19,220 bases of DNA from Porogramme epimiltina (GCA_900155495.1 FTLJ01001194.1:1-19220), one strand, 5' to 3'. Counted from the first letter of the stretch, positions 8,870 to 18,537 are shown. Made by a program: numbers and translations. Notes: a model not told the origin generated them from the letters alone.

Positions 8870-9312
8870 ATGGTGCGTAGCTTCCGGCCCTCCTTCGTCC
8901 CTTTATCTCGGCGGGATCGCTAATCTCTTGCTCATTGCAACCAGCCTCTCGCCATCGACCTCCTCAACCCCTCCGCTGAGCACGAGAAGCGCAGCCACAA
9001 GCTCAAGCGTCTTGTGCAGTCCCCCAACTCCTACTTCATGGACGTCAAGTGCCCTGGTACGTCGCCCTAGTTATGCTAGGAAGGTCCCATTTCCTCATGC
9101 GATGCCCCCCAACACTAGGCTGCTTTGCGATCACGACCGTCTTCTCGCACGCGCAAACCGTCGTCCTCTGCGCTGCGTGCGGCAGCGTTCTCTGCCAGCC
9201 CACCGGTGGAAAGGCGAGACTGACGGAGGGTGCGTTGACATCATGATATGAAGGTCTTCTTGCGTGCTCACCAGTCTGTTCCACAGGGAGCTCCTACCGC
9301 CGGAAGAACTAA
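8870..9312 (+). CDS. RPS27: 40S ribosomal protein eS27
   Basis: eS27 is a small zinc-binding protein of the 40S ribosomal subunit. Four coding exons join in frame to 83 residues, the usual family length (yeast 82, human 84): 8870-8872, 8945-9056, 9119-9229 and 9287-9312. The first coding exon is only the ATG, directly followed by GTGCGT. The protein begins [20 protein letters not shown] and carries the zinc ribbon Cys37-x2-Cys40-x15-Cys56-x2-Cys59 (KCPGC ... LCAACGSVL). It ends in [15 protein letters not shown], the family C terminus. The introns are 72, 62 and 57 nt. Constitutive, growth-linked expression is expected from the family. It stands alone on the plus strand, convergent with the thioesterase gene. 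The identification is very secure. Confidence 0.96.
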
Positions 9313-9652
9313 GGGTGTCCCCTGGGTTCCGGTTTTTTGTCCACCTTGCTCTCCCTGCAGTAGCATAGCCTCCACGGTTTATCACATCGATGTCGCACCA
9401 CGCTTTCTATCACGCCTGAAAAGCACTTCTTCGCGGGTAGTGTATTCTTACGCAATCTATGACCCCACATATTTCCCGCAGCTTCCAACAAACTTCGTGC
9501 GAGCCTCATGATCTGTGGAGAGCATCGTACTCTGAAGGCGGCGGAATTATTGTTATCTCGCTACGGTACGCTGTATGTCATCCATATGCAATCTACATGT
9601 ACGAGCACGCAAGAAAACGCTATGGGAAGCAAGGGGTATAATCCAGTGAAGT
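9313..9652. other. 3'-3' intergenic region between eS27 and thioesterase genes
   Basis: This stretch lies between the stop codons of two convergent genes and should hold both 3' UTRs. It has small open frames only and no recognisable element. Confidence 0.6.
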
Positions 9653-11078
9653 CTATAGCTTGGAAGAAGCCTTCAGTTCGTTCAGGTCCACACGCGATAC
9701 GCCCTCCTGATTACACACTGCGACAAGAGTACCGGAAGGCGTGTACATCTGAGAGTCGTGATGAGTAATGATCACGCTGACGTACTGCGAGAGACGCACC
9801 CGGCCATGTACATTCACGCGACCACTAGAGCCACGTTCACTGACAATCTGGGACATCGGGTGAATACGTGCATAGCGAATGAACTATGAAATGACTTACT
9901 ACGTAAAGTAGCCAGTCGCCGCAATCGAAATTATCGCTACACCACGAATCAGTACACTGTGAGTGACGCCGATGAGTAAAAGCTTACTCGTAGAAACTGA
10001 TATTGTGATCGAGAGAGGTCTGGTAACAGAATTAGACAGAGTAGGGACTCTTCCCACACGATAGAGCTGTACCTGCATAACGACCTTCGTTGGGCCTTCC
10101 AACCCTTTCTCGTTGACATAGTTTAGAGCCCGACGTCCACTACTGAGACTAGAACAGATCTTGTCAGGTTTCTAATGGGGCACTGTAGTAATAGACAACA
10201 TACAATTGGGCGTCCGATATGTAGCTTAGGATGCACTACTCACACATGAGTCTAGGAAGGTAGGTTTGCTGGACTAAGGCTACGTACCTTCTGGAAAGCA
10301 GAGTCATACCGCACTGGCGTATTCTTCGCTTTATGCCAATACATGTACACGGGGAGTCCTTCGATTCGTGTACCCGCGAGTTTGACTTCAATTGGGCTAC
10401 GGCGACGCTCCTGCACAACAGTCAGCTACGACAGCATGACCACAAACACACAGATGCCCACCTCTAGCATGAGACGACAGAACTCCTTCACCTTCTCATC
10501 GTCTGTCTCCTTTAGCAGCTTCTCGTATCCATCTTCTGAGCTCTCGCACTCTTCTGGTGGGGGGACACCGGTCGGCATGGGATATTGGAACACGGGCTGC
10601 CGGGGCTCGGGGATTTGGAAGGAGCAGAGCATTATGAAGACGGTGCGTCCTCGTTGCACGGCGCGAACTCCACGAGTCACGTAGGACCGGCCATTGCGGA
10701 TGCGGTCGACATGGTAGAGGATGGGGACCGTGTCTGACGCGCTCAGGAGGAAGTAGCACTGCGCTCTCCATCAACTATGGAAAGTCCGCAAAGGCAAGCA
10801 CACTCACATGAAGGGACTACCCGAAGGCGAAACGTCACTGACGTTAGTTTCATGGGGGCTCTAGACAATGCTTGAGGACGTACGTGCAATGCATATGCAG
10901 GATCCACGCAATTGGTGGCAGAAACGAGGGCTTGGGAAATGACCTGCCCACCAAAGACCCCCCTTGCCCTCGCCGGGAGGCGCAAAGTCTTGGACCGAAA
11001 CAAGCTCACATCGAGCTGCTCCACCTCCAGAGCTTCTGTGATCTGTTCGTGCTCCAGCTGAACCTTCGCGTCGGGCAT
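9653..11078 (-). CDS. TES1: Peroxisomal acyl-CoA thioesterase (TesB/ACOT8 family)
   Basis: The enzyme hydrolyses acyl-CoA to free fatty acid and CoA, in support of peroxisomal beta-oxidation. Ten exons join in frame to 314 residues: 10884-11078, 10808-10816, 10462-10758, 10288-10410, 10204-10235, 10073-10148, 9988-10019, 9900-9936, 9800-9847 and 9653-9748. The double hot-dog pattern is clear: FGGQVISQALVSA and HVDRIRNGRSYVTR in the first half; CILSYISDAQF, SLDHNISFYDDNFDCGDWLL and YTPSGTLVAVCNQEGVSR in the second. The residues matching the E. coli TesB triad are Asp216, Ser246 (Thr in E. coli) and Gln297. The protein ends in SKL, a canonical PTS1. Exon 2 is a 9-nt microexon supplying Ser-Leu-His of the conserved ALHSLHCYFLL. 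The start was chosen at MPDAKVQLEHEQ; the frame stays open upstream, but the homology begins here and a TATA box lies about 90 nt before it. Confidence 0.94.
10808..10816 (-). other. 9-nt microexon of the acyl-CoA thioesterase gene
   Basis: The nine bases TCCCTTCAT stand between an acceptor (GGGTAG) and a strong donor (GTGAGT) and encode Ser-Leu-His. Introns of 67 nt and 49 nt flank them. Joining exon 1 straight to exon 3 would stay in frame but lose three residues that family members conserve before CYFLL. Confidence 0.85.
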
Positions 11079-11435
11079 TGCTTGAAAACGAGAGTAGAGG
11101 GGTCGAAAGCCCAAGAAGTTGCAGGTGAGAAAGCCGGTGAAGCCGGTCGCCGAGTGTCGTCTGAAATTATATATGAAGAGACCAAGTGGCCGCCCGACGG
11201 AGGCACTTGTGATACGTCGGCGGCGCCGTGGTGAGCGTCGGATGGAGAACGGAGTATCAAGAGCAGCCCGGCTATGGAGGTCACCGGACCCGACGGAACG
11301 TCTGTCTTCCGAGCCCGACTCGCGATTCTCGAGCGTCGACGAACTCAACCTTAATGCTCGTACAAGAACTTAGACAATGCGTGGCGAAACTCAAATTCAC
11401 GCGGGGAGAATGGAGACAGAAAATCAGGGAAGAAC
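11079..11435. other. Intergenic region upstream of the thioesterase gene
   Basis: This stretch lies between the thioesterase start and the RAD14 stop, both genes being on the minus strand. It holds the thioesterase promoter with a TATA box near 11167 and the 3' UTR of RAD14. The thioesterase frame remains open through the first 270 bases, but the Arg- and Ser-rich translation is not conserved-looking. Confidence 0.55.
11167..11173 (-). promoter_or_regulatory. TATA box of the acyl-CoA thioesterase gene
   Basis: TATATAA on the minus strand lies about 89-95 nt before the start codon at 11078. This supports that start over an upstream extension of the reading frame, because the extension would run through the TATA box. 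Confidence 0.55.
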
Positions 11436-12551
11436 TTAAAATTCCTCGATGTCTATGGTAAACCCGCACTGGTGACAAATCTGCTTTCCCATCCCGTCCG
11501 GACCCTTCTCCGTTGGCCCAAAGAGATGTTTATGCTCCTGGTCCTTGCGCTTCTGCCAGACCGTCTCTCTCGTTCGACGCCGGAGCTCCTTGAGGCCATC
11601 CTCGAACTTCTTGTTCTTTTTCTTTTTCTTCTCGTTCACGCGCCGTTGCCATTCAGCATCGAGAGCTTCAGGGGACCCCCATTTCTTCCACGCGAACTCT
11701 TCAACTTGATACCGGAGGAAGAGCATCATGTTCGCGAATGTCGACTTGTGAGGATTTGCTTTCAGGAGGTGTGGCATGATCTCTTGATCTCGCAATTCAG
11801 CTGTCATCCTTCGGTGAGCTGGGTTTACGGAGACAAACAATCAAGGGTGCTTACGATCAGTCAGGAGGTAATCCTCCTTGCACTCTGTCTTCGTCAGGAG
11901 ACTGTATCTCTCGGGCTTCTCATTTTTGCACCTGTTGCATACCAGACAGCCAAACACCTTCTTGAAGGTTTGGTCAATGTCCATAGTGTTGCATTCCTGA
12001 CAGCGGGGATTAAGCTTCGGATCCAAGTATATAGCTTAGGAGATGGTCAGGAACGCATGCAACTCAGTGATGAGGGTACTCACGAGGCTCTAAATTCTGG
12101 AGCGTTCGCTGCCGTTCACGTTCCTTCTCCTTCGCCAGTAGCTCCTCGTCCACTTCCTTGCCATCTTCTACCAGGAAGCCACCCTTAGAATTGACCATCT
12201 TTGAGAGGTCATACTCGAAATATTTCCCGAGGCGCGAATCCCGCTTCAGCTTTGGAGGTGCCTTTGGAGCGGTGGGTGAGGTGGATCCTGCAGGCACAAC
12301 GCCCATCGCACGCTTTCCATTTGCATTGGTAGACGAAGACGAATATGCCTGTTCTTCTCGCTCGCGTTGTCTGGCTTTGGCTGCTCGACAGTAAGCCACA
12401 TATTCCGCCCCCGTAGATGTCATGCACGCTCACCCTTGAGCCTGTTGAGCTCGATTCGCTTGACTTGTTCAGGAGTAAGATCGAGGTTGGGAGGCGCGCT
12501 TGGAGGGGGCGTGGTGAAGCGCGAGCTCGACGCAACCGGTTGGGCTGACAT
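11436..12551 (-). CDS. RAD14: DNA repair protein Rad14 (XPA homologue)
   Basis: Rad14/XPA verifies lesions and scaffolds the incision complex in nucleotide excision repair in the nucleus. Four exons join in frame to 319 residues: 12434-12551, 12084-12380, 11855-12034 and 11436-11800. The N terminus is Pro/Ser-rich, then [20 protein letters not shown] resembles the XPA N-terminal helix. The motif [20 protein letters not shown] (about 106-125) is the family signature. The zinc finger is Cys150-x2-Cys153-x17-Cys171-x2-Cys174. The DNA-binding domain reads [39 protein letters not shown] and [15 protein letters not shown] Lys-rich helix and a terminal CHQCGF motif, usual in fungal Rad14, close the protein. 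Exon 3 is joined through a CTCCTAAG acceptor to give [11 protein letters not shown]. An inverted CCAAT box lies at 12592-12596. The identification is very secure. Confidence 0.96.
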
Positions 12552-12591
12552 GTCTATGCGATTTAAAGGGTGTAAGGTGGTATAATGACTT

Positions 12592-12596
12592 CCAAT
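12592..12596 (-). promoter_or_regulatory. Inverted CCAAT box upstream of RAD14
   Basis: CCAAT reads on the plus strand (ATTGG in the gene sense) about 41 nt before the RAD14 start codon. An ATTATACC and a TTTAAAT lie between them, so the core promoter is AT-rich. A CCAAT-binding factor role is inference from the motif alone. Confidence 0.3.
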
Positions 12597-12845
12597 GATC
12601 GTGGTGGTGGTGTGGAAGGAGAGGAGGATCGCCCTCGACTTACTCTTAGTCAGCGACGCGTGACGTAACGTGCGCCGGGAGTCAGTTCCTCAAGGCGGCT
12701 CCGTAATTATCGGAAAGCGGGCAAATCCCGGTGCAGAATCCAATTGAGGGTAGCAAATCGATACATACAACAACGGAGCAAGAGTACATCATATCACAGC
12801 AGCGGAAGAGCGACAACAGTGTTCGTGGGGCACGACGCGAGATCG

Positions 12846-15147
12846 CTAGTTCGCTGCGCTGGGTCCTGGGGCCGTCCCATTGGAGCTGCTCGCAGGAGTG
12901 GCAGCCGTCTCCTTTGCCTTCGCCACCTGGGCCTGGGCTGGAGCCGCGTCGTCAACCTCCATATCCGACTGTTCTGTGCCACTCGCATTGACAGGACCGG
13001 TGGTTGCGGCCGCGGGCGCACCTGTGGCAGCCGGAGCAGCCACAGATGGCGCGCCACTGGGTCCAACGCCGTGCGTCGTGCCCGTACTCATGATACCCAC
13101 CGCAGCACGGCGCCCTGTTGCCACAGTGTCGCGCTCCTTGTGGCTTGCGTGGTTTCGGCGCCCGCCCTCGCCTTCGTCGTCAGAGTCAGACAGCTCGCCG
13201 TCAGCCTGTCGCCGGGCGTCGAGCAGACGCATGGGGCGGCGCTCGTTGGGATCTGCCATGTCCTCGTCGGGATCGTCCTCGATGATTTCGTCGACAGGTA
13301 GGCGAGGGGTATCTGTTCCAGCCGCTGTTGGATGCTAGAGTGGAAACAGAGCTGACGTGCGGAGCGCACCTGTCATTTGGACGCTGGGCGGTCCGCCGAT
13401 CTGGCGGAGGTGGTCTAGAACGATACCTTTAACACGCTCCAGGTACTCGGGAGAGTTCAAGTCGTCCATGTTTGACGCCTTCACGTCTAGCTCGTAGTCT
13501 GGACCGAAGTATTCGTAGTACTCGTTCATGGGAATCTCTGTGAACAGATGAGGGTGAGTCAAACACCTAGGCAACAGCTGGATACCGGAAGGAGCACCTT
13601 TTCCCAGCTCCACGCCCGATGCGAGACCTGTCTCATACGCCCATGCCCGGCTCACATTCCTCATGGTGTAGCCTCCCCCTCCTAGGAGCAAAAGGGGCTT
13701 GTTGAAAGATTTCACAAACTTGACGCAATTCGCATGCCCTGTTCATGCTGATAAGCCAGTTATAAGCCGCACAACGGTGAGCGAATGTACCCCTCATGGA
13801 CAGATTGAAACAACCCAGTTTGTCACCAGACAAGGAGTCAGTGCCGCATTGTAGAACGACAGCACCGGGGTCGTATGACTCCATGACCGAACGAATCACC
13901 TAAGGAGAAATTATAGTTCCGTCCTAGGTTGACTGAGTGCCGCAACTTACGGGCTCAAAGATACTCTTGTAGTTCTCGTTCGTGATCCCGTCGCGTAAGG
14001 GGAAATTCAGCGCATAGTATTTCCCTTTACCAATACCAACATCCTATAAAAGATCTTCAGCTTGGTAGTCCCAAGAGTAATCAAGAAACCTACCCGAAGT
14101 TCACCAGTACCTGGGAAATACTCTCCATATTTGTGGAAGCTTACGGTCATGACACGATCCGTAGTATAAAATGCTTCCTCGACACCGTCTCCATGATGCA
14201 CGTCAATGTCGATATAAAGCACCCGTGTATGGTATCTTTGGGGTCCAATCAGTAAACGCGTCCATCGAAGGTAGTCATATGACCGAGGTCCATACCTAAG
14301 AAGCTCAAGGATACCGAGCACGATATCTGATAGGGGGTCAAACTGGCGTGAACAGACTAGATGACATGGTGGCGCACCATTGACGTAGCAAAATCCACTA
14401 GCTTCGCTTTTCTTTGCGTGATGGAGGCCGCCAGCCCAATTTACGGCAATATCACACTTGTCTCTGCTTAGGCGAGCAGCGCCCTCTGCGATGGATATGT
14501 TAGCCAATTAGGCGAAACGGCGCCTCCCGCCAGTCGCGCACCCATGGACCCTCCAGCTGAGATAGCGCAGTAGTCGAAAAGTCCGTCAAACACGGGACAA
14601 TCGTCCCCCACATTGTCTACATATCGAAGGCGGGTCAGCAATCGAGGCTCTCGTCGGCGTGCGTGCTGCGGTTACATTTGTGTTGTTCTTTGATGAACGA
14701 GTTCATGTTGGAAGGCGAGATTTTCCCAAGGAACTCGACGTACTCGTCGGAGTGGAATTGGGTCATCTCGCGCTTCGTCGCGGGTTTGGCGCGCTAGTGG
14801 AAGAAATCCGTGAGTTGCGCATACAGTGCACTTTGAGTGGTCATGGTCTCACGAAGATCTCCATACGCTTATAGAGGCCATAGTTCATGACTAGCGAATG
14901 GCACATCCGTATACGCGTAGGTTTCATTCTATATGATACTCGGTCAAATGATGTCAGAATCGTCTCCAATTCTGGGCTCACGGATGCCCTGGGCCATAGT
15001 GAAAGCCGCTGACGTCCGAGTCGAAGAAGTAGCACTAGCGTTGAGACCTGGTGAGTGTCACAGTAGGGGCAGGGAAAATAATCCAACCGGACATACCACG
15101 CGCTTGCGCTGGCCGTCCCCATCGATTGGGGTCATTTCGGGTGGCAT
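12846..15147 (-). CDS. RPD3: Class I histone deacetylase, Rpd3 type
   Basis: Zn-dependent class I deacetylase acting in nuclear corepressor complexes. Thirteen exons join in frame to 543 residues. Exon starts run 15147, 15034, 14928, 14793, 14616, 14485, 14326, 14235, 14043, 13899, 13738, 13537 and 13312; introns are 50-62 nt. The catalytic domain covers about residues 15-390: [31 protein letters not shown] (active-site His146/His147), [20 protein letters not shown] (zinc ligands Asp182 and His184), [32 protein letters not shown] (zinc ligand Asp270), GGGGYTMRN (Tyr309) and [13 protein letters not shown]. Every catalytic residue is present. The QCGTDSL motif has Thr where Ala or Gly is usual. 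The roughly 150-residue tail has an acidic segment [11 protein letters not shown], an [12 protein letters not shown] stretch like a CK2 site and a low-complexity Ala/Pro/Thr end. Hos2 is the alternative paralogue; the motifs fit Rpd3 better. Confidence 0.95.
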
Positions 15148-15453
15148 GTTGAGAAAGGAGGCAGGTGGGTTGGAGGAAGAACTGTTGGGGTGGCAAATGC
15201 CTGCTTGACACGGGGACAAGTCGCGACTCGCCCGCGGGCCGCGCGCCACAGGAAGAACCCCGTCGTCCCGATCAATCTACGGCGCTCTCAGTCTCTGACG
15301 TCTTGATTCTGTAGCGCCAAGAGCACATAGGGACGGAGGGTCTCTAGGATGACTAGGATGGTATTATTGCGGAGCAGACAGCATTGTATACAGAGCAGAA
15401 ACAACTAATTACAGCACGAGACAGCAACCGAAAAGACAGAAAGGGGAAGGCGA
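15148..15453. other. Promoter region of the histone deacetylase gene
   Basis: This stretch lies between the stop codon of the DinB-like gene and the deacetylase start, both on the minus strand. The 60 bases before the deacetylase ATG are pyrimidine- and A-rich on the gene strand and end in TTTCTCAACATG. No clear TATA box was seen. Confidence 0.5.
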
Positions 15454-16260
15454 TTACATCTTCGCCTTAGACTCCATATGTACCAATGTCGAAGGGGCAA
15501 ACCCAAACGACTCCTCCAGTTGTATTCCCTATGTAAAACGTGTGAGAAAATGACGAAGAGAGGATACGTCTGAACTCACGAGTTCCCCAGCAATCACACG
15601 GACCTAACAAAAGTTAGCTGAGGCATGATAAGGGAGGAGACATAGGCGTACCATGCTCCAGTGGTGAATAGCGTGTAGGCCAGCGAACCATAGCTTTGGA
15701 ACGAGGCTCAGAAAGAGCTGGAATATATATTGAGAAGAGCGCACCTCTCGGCCAAACGTGGTCTCCATGACTTGAGGGTAGGGAGTAACCGCATGGAGAG
15801 TGATGGGCTCTCCCATCCTCGCATGGGGTACCACCTGCTCCAGTTGTGCAATGCAGTCGTTCAGTGCATCCCTGGCGGCAGCACGGCTGCCTTCCATCGG
15901 AGTGTTGCGAGCTCTCTTGTCATAGTTCAGGACACGAGGCGCGGGTTCGGAGATGACGTCGAGAAGGAGCGCGAAGTGGTCCCTTGCATGCCTGAGATGT
16001 TTCCCTACGAACGATCAATCAAAGCGCCAGTGTGGGAGGCGCAGGGGATTGGCAGGCGCACCTATCGTGGAGCCCGGAATGTAATTTGAATGGGCGGTGA
16101 GTTGCTCATCAGATGTGAGACAGTTGTCGACTAGGTCGACGGCTTGACGGATAATGGCGGTGGAAACATCGAGTAAGCGCGCCAGGGCGACTGGCTCGTC
16201 ATGGGTATTGTCTTGGGCATGAGAAGCGGCGGCGGCATTAGGGGACGAGAGGGAAGACAT
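15454..16260 (-). CDS. DinB/YfiT-like four-helix-bundle protein
   Basis: Five exons join in frame to 199 residues: 16062-16260, 15745-16004, 15652-15693, 15580-15603 and 15454-15528; introns are 57, 51, 48 and 51 nt. The pattern matches the DinB superfamily, a four-helix bundle that usually binds a metal through three histidines. GKHLRHARDHFALLLDVI (about 67-84) carries His at 69, 72 and 76. RELWFAGLHAIHHWSMVRVI carries His160, His163 and His164. The first 20 residues are Ala/Ser-rich and probably disordered. Family members are mostly bacterial; some are metal-dependent thiol transferases or hydrolases, and many have no known role, so no reaction can be named. The introns show that the gene is fully at home in a fungal genome. 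The fold assignment is from motif pattern only and is moderately secure; the exon structure is solid. Confidence 0.75.
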
Positions 16261-16846
16261 GGCGGGCGACGACAAACGAGGAAAACTCCACCTTGGTGGC
16301 AGCACGCCGCATGTCCGCACGCAAAGGCAGCGGACGTCAGGTGGTGTGCACGAGGCAGGCGCGCAGAGTGATCCCACCGACGACGGAAAAGCACAGGAGG
16401 AGGGAAGAGGAGGGAGCAAACGACTGAATTACACACAGCGGCGATAAAGAGTAGCAGGAGTACATGGGATTAGCGGGCGGGGAGCCGTAGGGAATAGTGT
16501 TCCTCTGCACAATTTCGGGCGACTCCTACATAAGCAGACCGAACTCAAAGCGAGGATGGGTTTCGTCTGCCAGGACTGAACCGCAAGAGCGCAGTCAGAG
16601 AGACCGCGGCGGCGAGAGACAAGAGGACCACGACCGCAAGCAAAAGCAGGCAGCCAACAGCGCATCCGTCGTCGTCGTCCTGGTTGAAGAACCCGCCCGG
16701 CCGCACGCTCCTGCTCATCCCGGTGTCTGCTGACGTAAGCCGGGTCAGAATCACGACCTTCACCGCCGCGGTACCCACTGCCAGCAACTTCTTATAGACT
16801 TCCTCTCGCATTCCGCCCTCCCCACTCCCTCTCCCCCTCAACCACA
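16261..16846. other. Divergent promoter region (DinB-like gene / succinyl-CoA ligase beta)
   Basis: No gene is seen here. The region separates two divergently transcribed genes and must hold both promoters. The last 50 bases before the ligase start are CT-rich on the plus strand and end in ACCACAATG. Small overlapping open frames under 105 codons are not supported. Confidence 0.55.
16792..16797 (+). promoter_or_regulatory. TATA-like element upstream of succinyl-CoA ligase beta
   Basis: TTATAG lies about 50-55 nt before the start codon, followed by a CT-rich leader. That is shorter than the roughly 90-nt spacing seen for several minus-strand genes, so the assignment is weaker. Confidence 0.3.
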
Positions 16847-18537
16847 ATGCTTGCGTCGCTCAGGAAAGCCGGCTCCTTGGCTCGTGTACGCGTTTTTCCT
16901 TGCCTTTACGCCATCGCGCTAACCGGTCTGGAATGTAGGCCGCGTCTGCGGGTCAGAGGCGCTTCCTCTCTATTCACGAATACCAGTCCGTGAACCTCCT
17001 CAACTCGGTACGTGTTTAATATTGTGCGCGTTATCGGCCAACGCGCAAACCATTGGGCGCAGTACGGCATCCCCACTCCCAAAAGTGTTGCCGCTAAGAC
17101 CCCGGAGGAGGCGTTCGAGGTCGCGAAGCAGTTCAGTGCGTCCACAACACGTTATTTTGGCGTTCTCTAGTCCCTCATTCTGCTACAGGCTCCACAGGCT
17201 GCGTTATCAAGGCGCAGGTCCTTGCGGGTGGCCGTGGAAAGGGCCACTTTGACAATGGCCTGCAGGGTGGTGTCCATGTTGTTCAGTCGTGAGTTTCCCG
17301 TCTTTCCGACCGGCTTCCGTTCCCTAATGTTTCCGCGTAGTCCTGAACAGGCCAAGGACTACGCTAGCAAGATGATTGGTGCGAAGCTGATCACGAAGCA
17401 GACTGGTGCTGGTGGCCGCGTCTGCAACGCCGTACGTTTCCCGTACTTGTGATAGTGCTAAATTAACGCGCGTTCCGTACGCGTTCCTCTCTAGGTCATG
17501 CTCGCGGAACGTCGGGATCCTTCCCACGAGTATTACGTCGCGGTCTTGAACGACCGTGGCGTCGGTGGCCCCGTGCTCGTGGCGTCTGCCCAGGGTGGCA
17601 TGAACATTGAGGAGGTTGCCGCGAAGGACCCGAGCGCCATCATCACGACCCCCATTGACTTCGAGAAGGGCCTCAGCAAGGAGGAGGCACTCGGTCTTGC
17701 GAAGAAGCTTGGCTTCAAGAGCGAGGGCGCGCAGAGCGAGGCGGCAGACATCTTCATCCGCCTCTACAGGATCTTCAAGGACAAGGATGCCACGCAGATC
17801 GAGATCAACCCCCTGGGTGAGACAGCTGATGGGCACGTCCTCTGGTACGTGGTTCCAGCGCGTTTTATCTCCGCATATATTGAGTCCACCCCACAGCATG
17901 GACGCGAAGTTCGGTTTCGACGATAATGCGGACTTCCGTCAAAAGGACGTCTTCGCTCTCCGGGACATTTCCCAGGAGGAGCCCTCAGAGGTCCAGGCGC
18001 AGCAGTACAACCTCAACTTCATCAAGCTCGATGGCAGCATTGGGTGCCTCGTGAACGGCGCTGGCCTTGCTATGGCGACTATGGATGTCCTTGCTCTTCA
18101 CGGCGGGAACCCCGCCAACTTCCTTGATGTCGGAGGGTACGTGGGCTTCTGAGGCATCGGGAAAGTATAGCACTGATAGCTCTGCTGCAGAGGTGCCACC
18201 CCCGACACGGTCAAGAAGGCGTTCGAGATCCTTGTCTCTGACCCCAAGGTCAAGAGTATCTTCATCAACATCTTCGGTGGTATCATGCGTTGCGATTACA
18301 TCGCAGAGGGTGTCATCAATGCTGCGAAGGAGCTTTCCCTCACTGTCCCCCTCATCGTCCGGTTGAAGGGCACCAAGGAGACCGAGGCGAAGGAGTAAGC
18401 TCACCATCCGCCCGCATTTACGAGTCCCAACTGATCGTGCTCCCACCCACAGGATGATCCGCGCGTCTGGCCTTAAGATTATTCCCTTCGACGACCTCGA
18501 TGAGGCTGCGCACAATGCTGTCAAGTTCGCTGTTTGA
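16847..18537 (+). CDS. LSC2: Succinyl-CoA ligase beta subunit, mitochondrial
   Basis: This is the beta subunit of the TCA-cycle enzyme that converts succinyl-CoA to succinate with formation of nucleoside triphosphate. It partners an alpha subunit in the mitochondrial matrix. Nine exons join in frame to 416 residues: 16847-16885, 16939-17007, 17063-17135, 17189-17288, 17341-17431, 17495-17844, 17897-18136, 18191-18394 and 18453-18537. Introns are 52-63 nt. The start [13 protein letters not shown] and the [10 protein letters not shown] site look like a cleaved presequence. ATP-grasp blocks follow: [44 protein letters not shown] and [14 protein letters not shown]. The CoA-ligase domain has [34 protein letters not shown] and [19 protein letters not shown]. 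It ends in [14 protein letters not shown]. Length matches the family (yeast Lsc2 about 427). Fungal homologues are described as ADP-forming; nucleotide choice is not readable here. Confidence 0.96.

Noticed and set aside
11079..11348. N-terminal extension of the acyl-CoA thioesterase
   Set aside because: It would run through the TATA box near 11167, is Arg/Ser-rich, and homology begins at the ATG at 11078.
11436..16260. RAD14, histone deacetylase and DinB-like genes as a functional DNA-damage cluster
   Set aside because: They lie in a row on one strand, but each has its own spacer of about 300 nt. DinB is only a historical name, and housekeeping gene order in fungi is usually not functional. 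There is no positive evidence for co-regulation.
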